A stretch of DNA of 64,000 bases, taken from contig CAMUHY010000012.1 in NCBI GenBank assembly GCA_947088865.1, positions 37,347 through 101,346 of the forward strand. Reading direction: 5' to 3'. This DNA comes from an uncultured Eubacterium sp. (lineage in GTDB: Bacteria; Bacillota; Clostridia; Lachnospirales; Lachnospiraceae). Position numbers and translations under genes: made by a program. How positions within the stretch are numbered: the first letter of the stretch is position 1; every line of letters begins with the position of its first letter. Below the pieces are notes generated by a model. The model was not told the DNA's origin, searched no databases, and saw only the letters and a program-made list of their open reading frames with translations. Positions 36,921 through 44,743 of the stretch are shown one piece after another.

Positions 36921-37601
36921 TCAATAACAAGATAAAATAATCGCTATAACATAGCCCCCAAAAATGAAAGGTCCAAATGGAATGGAATCTTTTCTGTTCT
37001 TTTTCTTTATTATTATCAAAATAAACGAGATGATTGTCGAAATAAGCAAACAAAAAATAAGCGTTGAATAAGTACAAATTGCACCAGACATGAATCCAAT
37101 CACACCAAACAGCTTAACATCACCAAAACCAATAGCGCCCCTAAATAAAACAGACGCTATAAATAAAATACCAAATCCAATACCAAATCCAAGAAGATCA
37201 CTGAACAACTGAGGAACAAAAATATCATTATAAAACAACCATTCCATAACATATATTACAACTCTAACAATCAAGCCAATCATTATGAGAAAGTTTGGAA
37301 TTATAGTCTTCTTTAAATCTACTACTGCTGCTGCTGCAAGAATGCCCATTAAAACTATAAGCTTTATCATATTAAGAATATTTGAAACTTGATTTACAAG
37401 CAAAAGTGAACTTCCTAATAACACAACAGACACAATGTTCATAACAATATAAATATAAGTCTTTATATTCAGTTTTATCAAAGAAAATGAGCTACTGTCT
37501 TGTTCTATGTAAACATTACTAAATATATCAAGTTTTTTAAAATACAATATAATAAGAAATATTTCCATCACAGAAAGACTTAAAGCTATTATATAATCCA
37601 T
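36921..37601 (-). CDS. tadV: Prepilin peptidase, A24 family (TadV/CpaA type)
   Basis: This 227-residue membrane protein has about seven hydrophobic segments and both catalytic aspartates of the family: one in VDLKKTIIPN (near residue 95) and one in GFGDVKLFG (near 161). It lacks the N-terminal methylase domain, as TadV/CpaA do. It should cut the Flp pilin and the TadE-like proteins. The ATG is preceded by AGGAGAAATTGATT; a TTG two codons upstream is too close to that site. A strong hairpin separates it from the pilin gene. Confidence 0.92.
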   Translation of the reverse strand: MDYIIALSLSVMEIFLIILYFKKLDIFSNVYIEQDSSSFSLIKLNIKTYIYIVMNIVSVVLLGSSLLLVNQVSNILNMIKLIVLMGILAAAAVVDLKKTIIPNFLIMIGLIVRVVIYVMEWLFYNDIFVPQLFSDLLGFGIGFGILFIASVLFRGAIGFGDVKLFGVIGFMSGAICTYSTLIFCLLISTIISFILIIIKKKNRKDSIPFGPFIFGGYVIAIILSCY

Positions 37602-37625
37602 AATCAATTTCTCCTAACTGCTATG

Positions 37626-37661
37626 ATGTATGTACAGGCTCTTTAGAGCCTGTACATACAT
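37626..37661 (-). terminator. Perfect 16-bp hairpin between pilin and peptidase genes
   Basis: ATGTATGTACAGGCTC and its exact complement surround a 4-nt loop. There is no T-run after it on the transcribed strand, so it is more likely an RNA-stability element or partial terminator that lets the pilin mRNA outlast the rest of the operon than a full stop. Confidence 0.6.
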
Positions 37662-37671
37662 TTGCATCTGC

Positions 37672-37908
37672 TTAACTATACTTACCATTGTAATCCTGAT
37701 TGTTATCCTGCCAAATACTATCCCAAATAGAGTCAAACAACTTGACAATCTGATTCCTAAATACGATTGCCAATGCCAATGCTATTGCAAGAATGACAAT
37801 TATTACAATAATATTGACTTCTCCTTTTTCATCTCTAAAGAACTTTGCAACCTTATTCCTAAATACGATTGCATGAGATTGTGCCATGACATAAAGATTT
37901 GTTAACAT
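37672..37908 (-). CDS. flp: Flp/Flp1-family type IVb pilin (major pilin candidate)
   Basis: The 78-residue protein has the Flp layout: a charged leader ending in FRDEKG, then a helix EVNIIVIIVILAIALALAIV and a short C-terminal tail ending in NGKYS. Cleavage by the prepilin peptidase is expected after Gly29; Glu is at +1 instead of +5. The hexapeptide AIVFRN occurs at 13-18 and 47-52, encoded by an 18-bp exact direct repeat, so the leader seems partly duplicated from the helix end. It lies between tadC and the peptidase, as in Clostridial Tad loci. Confidence 0.88.
   Translation of the reverse strand: MLTNLYVMAQSHAIVFRNKVAKFFRDEKGEVNIIVIIVILAIALALAIVFRNQIVKLFDSIWDSIWQDNNQDYNGKYS
37753..37872 (-). 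repeat. 18-bp direct repeats inside the pilin gene
   Basis: ATTCCTAAATACGATTGC (plus strand) occurs exactly at 37753-37770 and 37855-37872, 102 bp apart and in the same reading frame. Recombination between them would remove 34 codons including the cleavage site and most of the helix. Confidence 0.85.
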
Positions 37909-37936
37909 GACTTTTCATCCTTTCTTTAATATTTTA

Positions 37937-38809
37937 TTAAATACCAATATTAGTCATTATAGGTCCCATTACAATAATAAGAATTCCTATAAATATAACC
38001 ATTATTGGTATTAATAGCTTACTTGTAGCAAGATCACCCTGCTGTAAAACCTTTTGCTTTTTCATTTCCCAAAGTTCATCTGATTGATTTTTTAGTGAAA
38101 AAGCTAAATCCTTACTGCCTTTCTCAAGCCCCTGTACAATAAATGATGTGAATTTCTTGATTTCAGGTGTTGCACAACGTAGAGAAAACGCATACAGTGC
38201 AGCACTTTCTGACATACCATTATCCATATCTTCACTTACTTTTTGCATCTGATCATACAATTCACCAGTAGATGAGTAGGCTACTTCTGTCCATGCTTCC
38301 CGCAACATCATACCTGCATTAACTAACAAAGCAATTGTAGAAACAACATTTGGAAAATCTTTTAAATAAATTGCACTTTTTTTCTTAATCTTTATAGATA
38401 TCATAGTGTTAAAATAATAATACATTATACCTACTATAACTAAACCTAATCCAAAAATAATAAGGCTATCAACCCCTTGCGCAAAGCACGCGAAAATTCC
38501 ACTTGTTACAAGAATAAGCCAACAAATTGAAAATTTTTGAGCGTATAAAACTCGAATATAAAACTCGCTGTATTTTTTGCCATAGACAATAATAACTTGT
38601 TGCCGTAAATCATTAACAAATTTGCTTTTATACTCTAATCTCAATTTGTCCGCTAAAACAAAACCAACACCATAAATCTCTTTTATAGGAAATTCCTTAT
38701 CATCTAATATATTAATATAATCATTGTACTGGCTAGATTTTAAAAGAAAAATAACAAATAATAAATTTGCCAATATTGTTATAACTAAAATAATTATACT
38801 TGAAATCAT
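37937..38809 (-). CDS. tadC: Tad pilus platform protein TadC (T2SSF domain)
   Basis: The 290-residue protein has hydrophobic segments at about 4-24, 95-115, 118-138 and 262-285, with a T2SSF cytoplasmic domain at about 155-260 (FPNVVSTIALLVNAGMMLRE and KKQKVLQQGDLATSKLLIP). It forms the inner-membrane platform together with TadB. The gene follows tadB by 11 bp, with the site AGGAGGTGTAGAG. Length and topology are normal for the family. Confidence 0.92.
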   Translation of the reverse strand: MISSIIILVITILANLLFVIFLLKSSQYNDYINILDDKEFPIKEIYGVGFVLADKLRLEYKSKFVNDLRQQVIIVYGKKYSEFYIRVLYAQKFSICWLILVTSGIFACFAQGVDSLIIFGLGLVIVGIMYYYFNTMISIKIKKKSAIYLKDFPNVVSTIALLVNAGMMLREAWTEVAYSSTGELYDQMQKVSEDMDNGMSESAALYAFSLRCATPEIKKFTSFIVQGLEKGSKDLAFSLKNQSDELWEMKKQKVLQQGDLATSKLLIPIMVIFIGILIIVMGPIMTNIGI

Positions 38810-38820
38810 CTCTACACCTC

Positions 38821-39675
38821 CTAAACATCAATTTTAAGAATATATTGTCCTAAGAAGTATGCAAAAATGAATAAACTTATGCCAATAGTTGTAAACAACA
38901 ATCCTGAAGGAGTAGTAAAATTAGCTGCAAAATCCCCACCCATCATCTTTATCATTCCAACAATAACAATTGGCATAACAAGCATAATATTCTGTTCGTT
39001 TTTATTAGATATAACCTTTGTTTGAATCTCCATTTCCAATTGTGTTTTTGTACTAAGAATTTCATGTGTATTACGAACTATATCCTTAATGTTTCCACCT
39101 TTACGATAAGCTGTTTCAAATACTTTTCCGAAATCAGATACATCCTTGATACCACTTCGCTCTCCAAAACTTGCAAGCATGTCTTCAATTGATATATTAT
39201 TATTAAAACCATCAATAATCTGATTTACTTCATTTACAATAAAGGCATCTTCTGGATATTGAACTAATAAATCAGTTTTTGCTGACAAAAAGGCGGATGG
39301 AACATTTTGACCAGCATCAAGTGATGCAGAAAGAGAGTCTAATAAATCAATAAACTGCTTATGTAACATCTTCTTGCGTTTATTAAGTATCTGATTCTGT
39401 TTTATTGGAAGAAAGAGCTTAATACCAATACTTCCACATATGACCATAATAATTGTATTCATTATATAAGTAATAAGTGTTGGTGAACCATATGAGTCTT
39501 TCCCTATACCACCATAGAAAATATAAGCAACAGCAGTACCCACAATAAAAGCAATAACCCCCCATATAATTTTTTCTCTTTTTTTTAAGTAACAGACTTT
39601 GTAATTTAACACCTCCTGATTTGTTGCAGAATATAAAATTTGTGGTTCTATTAGCTTTTTTTCTTTCTTAGTCAT
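38821..39675 (-). CDS. tadB: Tad pilus platform protein TadB (T2SSF domain)
   Basis: The 284-residue protein has membrane segments at about 35-53, 64-88, 229-250 and 262-280 and the T2SSF core with QFIDLLDSLSASLDAGQNV and FGERSGIKDVSDFGKVFETA. It is the partner of TadC. The ribosome site AAAGGGGAATAATT lies in the tail of a decayed small gene upstream. The N-terminus is a little longer than usual. Confidence 0.92.
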   Translation of the reverse strand: MTKKEKKLIEPQILYSATNQEVLNYKVCYLKKREKIIWGVIAFIVGTAVAYIFYGGIGKDSYGSPTLITYIMNTIIMVICGSIGIKLFLPIKQNQILNKRKKMLHKQFIDLLDSLSASLDAGQNVPSAFLSAKTDLLVQYPEDAFIVNEVNQIIDGFNNNISIEDMLASFGERSGIKDVSDFGKVFETAYRKGGNIKDIVRNTHEILSTKTQLEMEIQTKVISNKNEQNIMLVMPIVIVGMIKMMGGDFAANFTTPSGLLFTTIGISLFIFAYFLGQYILKIDV

Positions 39676-39677
39676 AA

Positions 39678-40103
39678 TTATTCCCCTTTATTTGCCAATA
39701 TCTCTATATATTTCAATACACTATTTTGAAAACTAAACATATTGCCATCTGCTTTTGTATCATAATTAATAACAACATAATTACTATGATATCCTCACTC
39801 ATAGTTCCAGACAGCCTATAATCATCTTCAAATGTTTAAATCACATCATCAATAAACGAACTTAGAGAATAGTATTTTTATCAAATTTGCAAATGTGCAA
39901 GACAAAGCAACGCTTTTTCTATCAATTTTAATATCTCATTTTATTTTTGAAGTATCTATATTTTCTTGTTTCTGTGTTTGCCGATTTCCTAATTCCTTAT
40001 TATCTAACCAAACTTTGTTGTTACTATAAGTAATCAAAATTAAGAACATAAATATTACTAAAATATAAGTAAATATCGTTTTAAAATTAAATTTTTTCGT
40101 TAT
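39678..40103 (-). pseudogene. Decayed small membrane-protein gene between cpaF and tadB
   Basis: Translation in pieces gives one coherent protein: a membrane helix (TIFTYILVIFMFLILITY), a polar stretch (NNKVWLDNKELGNRQTQKQ), then in other frames KYYSLSSFIDDVI-stop-TFEDDYRLSGTMSEDI, and finally HSNYVVINYDTKADGNMFSF to a stop next to the tadB ribosome site. At least two frameshifts and two stops interrupt it. The first frame has no canonical start: AAAGGGG is followed after 7 nt by ATA. I infer a roughly 130-residue single-pass protein that was once part of the Tad operon. Sequencing error could explain single lesions, but hardly all. Confidence 0.55.
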
Positions 40104-40117
40104 TCAATCCCCTTTAA

Positions 40118-41374
40118 TCAAAAAACTTCTTTATAACCTGAAAGAATCAATTTATGTGTATTTTGCATTGGATTAGCCGTTCGATTTAACGACCCTGAAA
40201 CTTTCTCAAGCGTACTCTTTTCATTTTCTTCAAAAACATAAAGAGGATTAAGTATAATACATCCTGATTCATTTTCTTTTCCATATTCATATCCAACCAC
40301 TTCACAAATCTCCATTGTTTTTCTTGACTTATCACGAAGTCTTGAAAGATGAATAATAATATCAACTGCAGAAGCAATCTGTTGTCTTATTGCCTCTAAA
40401 GGAAGTCCTGCTGCACCTTGCAGAACCATTGTTTCCAAACGACTTAACATATCTTGTGTTGAGTTAGCATGACCTGTTGATAGAGAACCATCATGTCCCG
40501 TATTCATTGCTTGAAGCATATCTAATGCCTCTCCGCCACGAACTTCCCCTACTACAATACGCTCTGGTCTCATACGCAAAGAAGATTTTATTAAATCTCG
40601 AATAGTAATCTGACCTACACCCGATGCATTGGCATTTCTTGTTTCCAGTCTAACAAGATTTTCAATCTTTGTAATCTGCAATTCGGCTGAATCTTCAATC
40701 GTAATAACACGTTCATCCTTTGGAATATAATTAGAAAGAGCATTTAAAAAAGTAGTCTTGCCACTTCCTGTTCCGCCGCTGATAAAAATGTTATATTTAG
40801 CTTTGACAAGAATTTCAAGTTTATCTGCAATTTCCTGAGTTATTGAACCATACTCTATAAGTTTTTCAATTGTCATTGGTGTTTTAGAAAATTTACGAAT
40901 TGTAAGTGTTGGCCCACATAATGCAATTGGCGGAAGTACAACATTTACACGTGAATCATCAGGAAGTCTTGTATCACAAATAGGATTTGCCTGATTAACT
41001 TCTCGACCAGCAAGTCCAACAATTCTTTGAATGATATCTTCTAATCGTCTTTGACTTTCAAATTGCTTATCAAGTTTAAATAAACGACCATTTTGTTCAA
41101 TAAAAATATTTTTGTGACCATTAATCATTACCTCTGTAATCGTATCATCACTTATAATGGCATCAAGAAGTCCAAACCCCCGAATAGAACTATATACTTG
41201 CTGAACTATTGAAACTTTTTGTTCAATAGAACAATATTTATCACCTATTTTTTGAAAAACAATCTCCTCAATTTTTCTTTCTAATTCTTCATCTTCCATC
41301 TTACTTAATGGCAAATTTTCTGTTACATATTTTTTTATCTCAACAACAAATTGTTGTTCCTGCTGAAAATCCAT
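40118..41374 (-). CDS. cpaF: Tad pilus assembly ATPase CpaF/TadA
   Basis: This 418-residue VirB11/GspE-type ATPase has an N-terminal domain ending near 150, Walker A GGTGSGKTT at 200-208, an aspartate box (VITIEDSAEL), Walker B-like IVVGEVRGGEA near 273-283 and the histidine box TGHDGSLSTGHANS. All catalytic motifs are intact. It powers pilin polymerisation. RBS GGAGGATTAATAA precedes the ATG; tadZ lies 16 bp upstream. Confidence 0.95.
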   Translation of the reverse strand: MDFQQEQQFVVEIKKYVTENLPLSKMEDEELERKIEEIVFQKIGDKYCSIEQKVSIVQQVYSSIRGFGLLDAIISDDTITEVMINGHKNIFIEQNGRLFKLDKQFESQRRLEDIIQRIVGLAGREVNQANPICDTRLPDDSRVNVVLPPIALCGPTLTIRKFSKTPMTIEKLIEYGSITQEIADKLEILVKAKYNIFISGGTGSGKTTFLNALSNYIPKDERVITIEDSAELQITKIENLVRLETRNANASGVGQITIRDLIKSSLRMRPERIVVGEVRGGEALDMLQAMNTGHDGSLSTGHANSTQDMLSRLETMVLQGAAGLPLEAIRQQIASAVDIIIHLSRLRDKSRKTMEICEVVGYEYGKENESGCIILNPLYVFEENEKSTLEKVSGSLNRTANPMQNTHKLILSGYKEVF

Positions 41375-41390
41375 TTATTAATCCTCCAAT

Positions 41391-42452
41391 TTAATTCAAC
41401 TTATCAAATATAGGCATTTGACTTAATTGTTCAAGAACCTGACTTGTTGTCGCATGTTCATATCGTGGTATACCGCCAATAATATTTATTCCAATATCTG
41501 ATAAAACTTTTCCAGTTTTACTGCTGAACTTATTATACATTAAATATAACCTGTTAATTAATGGTGAATCTTCATTTTGCTCTACAGTTGCAAGTGCTTC
41601 ATAGGTACGAATAATTTTATTATTTGATGTCTCAGAACCATCTCCAAGCCAAACAACAGCATGTGTTTTATGAAGAATTTTTAAAAATTCTTTATCTATT
41701 TTAAAATCCATATCTAATATAATATAAGAATATAATCCTGAATGTTTTAATTCTGAAATTAAACAAATAATATCATCTGCACTAAGCTCTAACATATCAA
41801 GAGCAATTTTAGATTGAGAATAAAAATATACCCCTCGTGAATCCTGTTTTACACAGCTTGCAAGTTTTATTGAAAGATTTGTCTTTTTACTCTTTACTGC
41901 AAAAATAATGTCACTCATATCAAATTGACCTTCTGCAAAAAAAAATGTATCTGAGGAACCAAATCTTTCTAAATTAAGATATAATGTTTTTTTTCCTTGA
42001 GTTGCATAATGCAAAGAACATGCTGCTGCAACAGAGGAATTTCCAGTTCCGCCGCTTGGTGAAGTAAATACAATTATCTTACAGGAATCATCTCCAAATT
42101 TAAGACCTGATACATTTCCTGCAACTTCAGAATACAAACTAAGAATCTGTTTATATATAAGGTCAACTTTTTGAAATTTACAAATAACTCTTTGCCCATT
42201 ATATGTATCTACATCTATAGAATCTACAAAATAGGCAAATCCACATTTTGAAGGTAATATATCTATATCTATATCAAAAACAGTACTTGCAATAAAAACA
42301 TCTACTCTTATATTATTTAATGAGGAAAGTGCCACTTCAATATTTGTAAAAGAATATATCTCTAACTTATCAGCATATTTCATACTAAATGCAGCTACAA
42401 TTCGATTTAAATAATTCTTATCTTTTTCTAATAATGCTAGCTTGATTTTCAT
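41391..42452 (-). CDS. tadZ: TadZ/CpaE-like localisation ATPase with altered Walker A
   Basis: The N-terminal 110 residues form a receiver-like atypical domain, and the rest is a ParA/MinD-type fold (IIVFTSPSGGTGNSSVAAAC). The deviant Walker A reads SGGTGNSS: the lysine that contacts phosphate is replaced by Asn138, and the signature lysine of ParA proteins is absent too. Some TadZ proteins have atypical P-loops and still bind nucleotide, so this is unusual but not necessarily dead. It is the first gene of the long operon. GAGGATTTGAT precedes its ATG. Confidence 0.87.
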   Translation of the reverse strand: MKIKLALLEKDKNYLNRIVAAFSMKYADKLEIYSFTNIEVALSSLNNIRVDVFIASTVFDIDIDILPSKCGFAYFVDSIDVDTYNGQRVICKFQKVDLIYKQILSLYSEVAGNVSGLKFGDDSCKIIVFTSPSGGTGNSSVAAACSLHYATQGKKTLYLNLERFGSSDTFFFAEGQFDMSDIIFAVKSKKTNLSIKLASCVKQDSRGVYFYSQSKIALDMLELSADDIICLISELKHSGLYSYIILDMDFKIDKEFLKILHKTHAVVWLGDGSETSNNKIIRTYEALATVEQNEDSPLINRLYLMYNKFSSKTGKVLSDIGINIIGGIPRYEHATTSQVLEQLSQMPIFDKLN

Positions 42453-42816
42453 ATCAAATCCTCATTTACCTTATTTTTCGTATATTATTTACTTTATATA
42501 TTATAATAAAACTTCATATTTTATTTATAATTAAATTTAAATATATTAAAAATTTTATTGAATAAATTTTATTTTTTAGGTTAATCTATTTAACAAATTA
42601 ACTATTTTATAAATACTACAAAATAGTTATAAGGGATATTTTTTAAATTTTTTTAAATTGAACATTATATTTAGAAAAATGACTATAGATTTTATTAAAT
42701 TAAAGAACATTCTAATATTAATTTCGTATGTATTATTTTACTTAAATTTTTAAGAAATATATTCTCATATGTATTTTTCCAAACATTTGTTTAATTTACT
42801 ATAAAAATAACTTTTT
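42453..42816 (-). promoter_or_regulatory. Leader region of the Tad operon
   Basis: This 364-bp AT-rich stretch has no ORF. It holds a weak hairpin (AACTATTTT/AAAATAGTT, 42600-42628) and several TA-rich tracts, but no promoter with a convincing -35 toward tadZ. The present sequence therefore gives no strong start of its own for the 24-kb operon. Confidence 0.4.
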
Positions 42817-42843
42817 TTGCGTAGAACTATTAATTCTACACAA
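42817..42843 (+). repeat. Left recombination site
   Basis: TTGCGTAGAA-CTATTAA-TTCTACACAA: two nearly symmetric 10-bp arms (one mismatch) around a 7-bp spacer, the layout of tyrosine recombinase core sites. The first 20 bases recur inverted at the right end. Confidence 0.75.
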
Positions 42844-42847
42844 AATT

Positions 42848-42880
42848 AAAGGAAATCCTTATAATATAAGAATTTCCTTT
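42848..42880 (-). terminator. Hairpin after the integrase gene
   Basis: AAAGGAAAT and ATTTCCTTT, with CTTATA/TATAAG pairing further in, form a long AT-rich stem 36 bp after the integrase stop, followed by AATTTTG. It should stop integrase transcripts before the Tad operon. Confidence 0.6.
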
Positions 42881-42915
42881 GGCTTTATGACCATTTATTT
42901 GACCACTATTAAAAT

Positions 42916-44052
42916 TTATGACAAAATAAAAGAAAGCTTTTCTAATTGTGTTCTTTTTAATTCTATAGACGAATGAACATATGTGTTTAATGTTATTGAT
43001 ACATTAGAATGTCCTAATATTTCACTTAATGATTTTACATCTACTCCCGCCTCTATACATCTTGTAGCAAATGTATGCCGTAAAATATGATAATTAATAG
43101 AAGATATCCCACATAAATCAAGAATACGGTGAAATCTATATTCATACGTACGAGGACTCATAAATTTATTTGTATTTGAAACAACATAAATAGATTGAAT
43201 AGATGGCTGCATGGAAACAAGTATAGGCATTAAATTTGATGAAATTGGAATATCCCTTAATGATGATTTTGTTTTAGGTTTATCAACAACAAGCATTGTA
43301 ACAAAAGAACCTTCCACATTTCTATTTCTAACTCTTACAATAGTTGACCGAACATGAATGACTTTTTTATCAAGGTCAATATCATTCCACTTTAAGGCAC
43401 ATACTTCTCCAATACGAAGACCTGTATATAATGATAATAAAATTCCTAATCGAGTACTATCCATTTTTCTAATTAATTCAATTTCTAATTTATGTTGTTC
43501 TAATTCTTCCAAAACCTTTAATTCTTTTTTTTGTATTGTTGGTTTATGAATTGGATTTCTTATAGGTTTGCACATCTGTTCACTTGCCGCATAATCTAAT
43601 ACTTCTGTAATTATTAACATTATACTGCGAACATAGGAAGGAGATAATCCTCCCTGTTTATCAATTCTTCCATTTGTAAGTTTTTTATCCATATAATTAT
43701 TTAAAACAACTGGCGTTATACTCGATAATTTCATTTTTCCAAGTTCTGGAAGAATATGTTTTTCTATTAAACTTTCATATTTTAATTCTGTTGAACCTTT
43801 ATGTTTAATTTTATTTGCTTCATGCCAAAGTAAAATGGCTTCTTTTAATGTCCATTCTTTGATAATATCATTATTGGTAATTTCATTAATGTCTTTTAAT
43901 TTACATGCAGATAATTTTGATTTCACCTCTGTATATGTTTTTCCATATACAGAGGTGTATATAGTTTTACCATAATTATTTACTCCATTTTTATATCTAC
44001 CTTCCCAACGACCATCTTTTCGTTTATGAATATGCTCGCCTCTTCTTGGCAT
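42916..44052 (-). CDS. Tyrosine recombinase/integrase, intact
   Basis: The 378-residue protein has an N-terminal arm-binding domain (MPRRGEHIHKRKDGRWEGRY), a SAM-like core-binding domain at about 68-165 and a catalytic domain with all residues: Arg213 in TGLRIGE, Lys near 260, H322-ILR325-H, His348 in LGHSNV and Tyr358 in NTYVH. It resembles integrases of Tn916/phage type, but no xis or other mobile genes are near. AGAAAGGAGATATT precedes the ATG. Together with the flanking inverted sites it most likely acts as a DNA invertase for its own segment. Confidence 0.92.
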   Translation of the reverse strand: MPRRGEHIHKRKDGRWEGRYKNGVNNYGKTIYTSVYGKTYTEVKSKLSACKLKDINEITNNDIIKEWTLKEAILLWHEANKIKHKGSTELKYESLIEKHILPELGKMKLSSITPVVLNNYMDKKLTNGRIDKQGGLSPSYVRSIMLIITEVLDYAASEQMCKPIRNPIHKPTIQKKELKVLEELEQHKLEIELIRKMDSTRLGILLSLYTGLRIGEVCALKWNDIDLDKKVIHVRSTIVRVRNRNVEGSFVTMLVVDKPKTKSSLRDIPISSNLMPILVSMQPSIQSIYVVSNTNKFMSPRTYEYRFHRILDLCGISSINYHILRHTFATRCIEAGVDVKSLSEILGHSNVSITLNTYVHSSIELKRTQLEKLSFILS

Positions 44053-44120
44053 ATAATATCTCCTTTCTTGTCAAATAAAAATTTATTATGACCCTATTTT
44101 GACACCAATAAATTAAAAAT

Positions 44121-44148
44121 GTTTATATTTTTAAACAAAAATATAAAC
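44121..44148. repeat. Perfect hairpin upstream of the integrase gene
   Basis: GTTTATATTTTT and AAAAATATAAAC (12-bp arms, 4-nt loop AAAC) stand about 70 bp before the integrase start, between it and the outward promoter. It could be a regulator site or insulate the two divergent transcripts. Confidence 0.5.
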
Positions 44149-44198
44149 CATATTGAATAAAATATTTCTTTTATTCCCTTAATAAACAATTTACATTG

Positions 44199-44226
44199 TT
44201 GACTTTTAAAGAAAAAATGATATAAT
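44199..44226 (+). promoter_or_regulatory. Strong promoter inside the invertible segment, pointing right
   Basis: TTGACT, 16-bp spacer, TATAAT; transcription would start near 44233 and cross the right site. In this orientation there is no gene downstream, only a terminator. After inversion the -10 box would lie at about 42869-42874 facing tadZ, with a leader near 410 nt. Confidence 0.65.
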
Positions 44227-44258
44227 GAATGAAATTATTAAACTTAATTCTGTGTTAT

Positions 44259-44278
44259 GAATTAATAGTTCTACGCAA
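44259..44278 (-). repeat. Right recombination site
   Basis: Exact 20-bp inverted copy of the left site including the CTATTAA spacer; its inner arm (TTCATAACACA on the minus strand) is diverged. Similarity to the left end extends about 12 bp further inward as TTAATT(C/T)TGTGT. Confidence 0.75.
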
Positions 44279-44671
44279 TATTGATCTATTTTTATATAAA
44301 ATAAATTTACTCATCATTTAATTTTTCCATCTTATTAATAAAATAATTTACATTTAATATTAATATAATATTCAAATTGATTTTACGCAAAAAATGACAA
44401 GTAAGCTTATAAACTCTACTCGTCATTTTTACAACCAAAATATTTTACATAATCATTGAATTATTTTTATAAATTCAATAACATATATATTAATTTATTA
44501 TATACCACTTATTTATATTATGCAACAATATCCATTTACACTTAATCAGTTTATTTTTTATTTTTGCTATCAAATTATTTTTAAACAAATAAATCATAGA
44601 AATCATTTATAATAAATTATCTTATAGTTAAGTGGATAGGATATTCGCAATTCCCTACGCTGCTTGCTCAT
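44279..44671. other. Gene-free AT-rich region right of the invertible segment
   Basis: No ORF, RNA gene or promoter is evident apart from the terminator at 44390-44430. It looks like buffer sequence that absorbs transcription from the outward promoter. Confidence 0.5.
44390..44430 (+). terminator. Bidirectional terminator facing the outward promoter
   Basis: AAAAATGACAAGTA and TACTCGTCATTTTT form a 14-bp stem with one mismatch; T-runs follow on either strand. It would end transcripts from the promoter at 44199 after about 200 nt. Confidence 0.7.
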
Positions 44672-44743
44672 AACCTCATCAAGGAAGTTTCCACTTATAC
44701 CTTTACAATATTGAAGTGGAGGGGGGACTTCCTTGATGAGGTT
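44672..44743. repeat. 17-bp inverted repeat at the end of the MBL gene
   Basis: AACCTCATCAAGGAAGT and its exact complement are 38 bp apart, with a second pair CCACTT/AAGTGG inside and a C6 run. The right arm overlaps the stop codon of the MBL gene. The left flank (TTCGCAATTCCCTACGCTGC) resembles the repeats near 12.5 kb. Confidence 0.7.

Larger units (their letters stand above)
42817..44278. mobile_element. Invertible segment (inverton) carrying its recombinase and an outward promoter
   Basis: The 1,462-bp segment is bounded by exact 20-bp inverted repeats (TTGCGTAGAACTATTAATTC left, its complement right). It contains one intact tyrosine recombinase gene with terminator, and a near-consensus promoter firing rightward out of the right end. 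It lies between the Tad operon and a terminator-bounded empty region. No other cargo is present. Both ends share the 7-bp spacer CTATTAA in opposite orientation, which predicts inversion and not excision. The state seen has the promoter turned away from tadZ. Confidence 0.7.

Noticed and set aside
42817-44278. Insertion sequence or simple transposon
   Set aside because: The only gene is a tyrosine recombinase, no target duplication is seen at the ends, and the sites look like recombinase core sites with a spacer, not like transposase-type ends.
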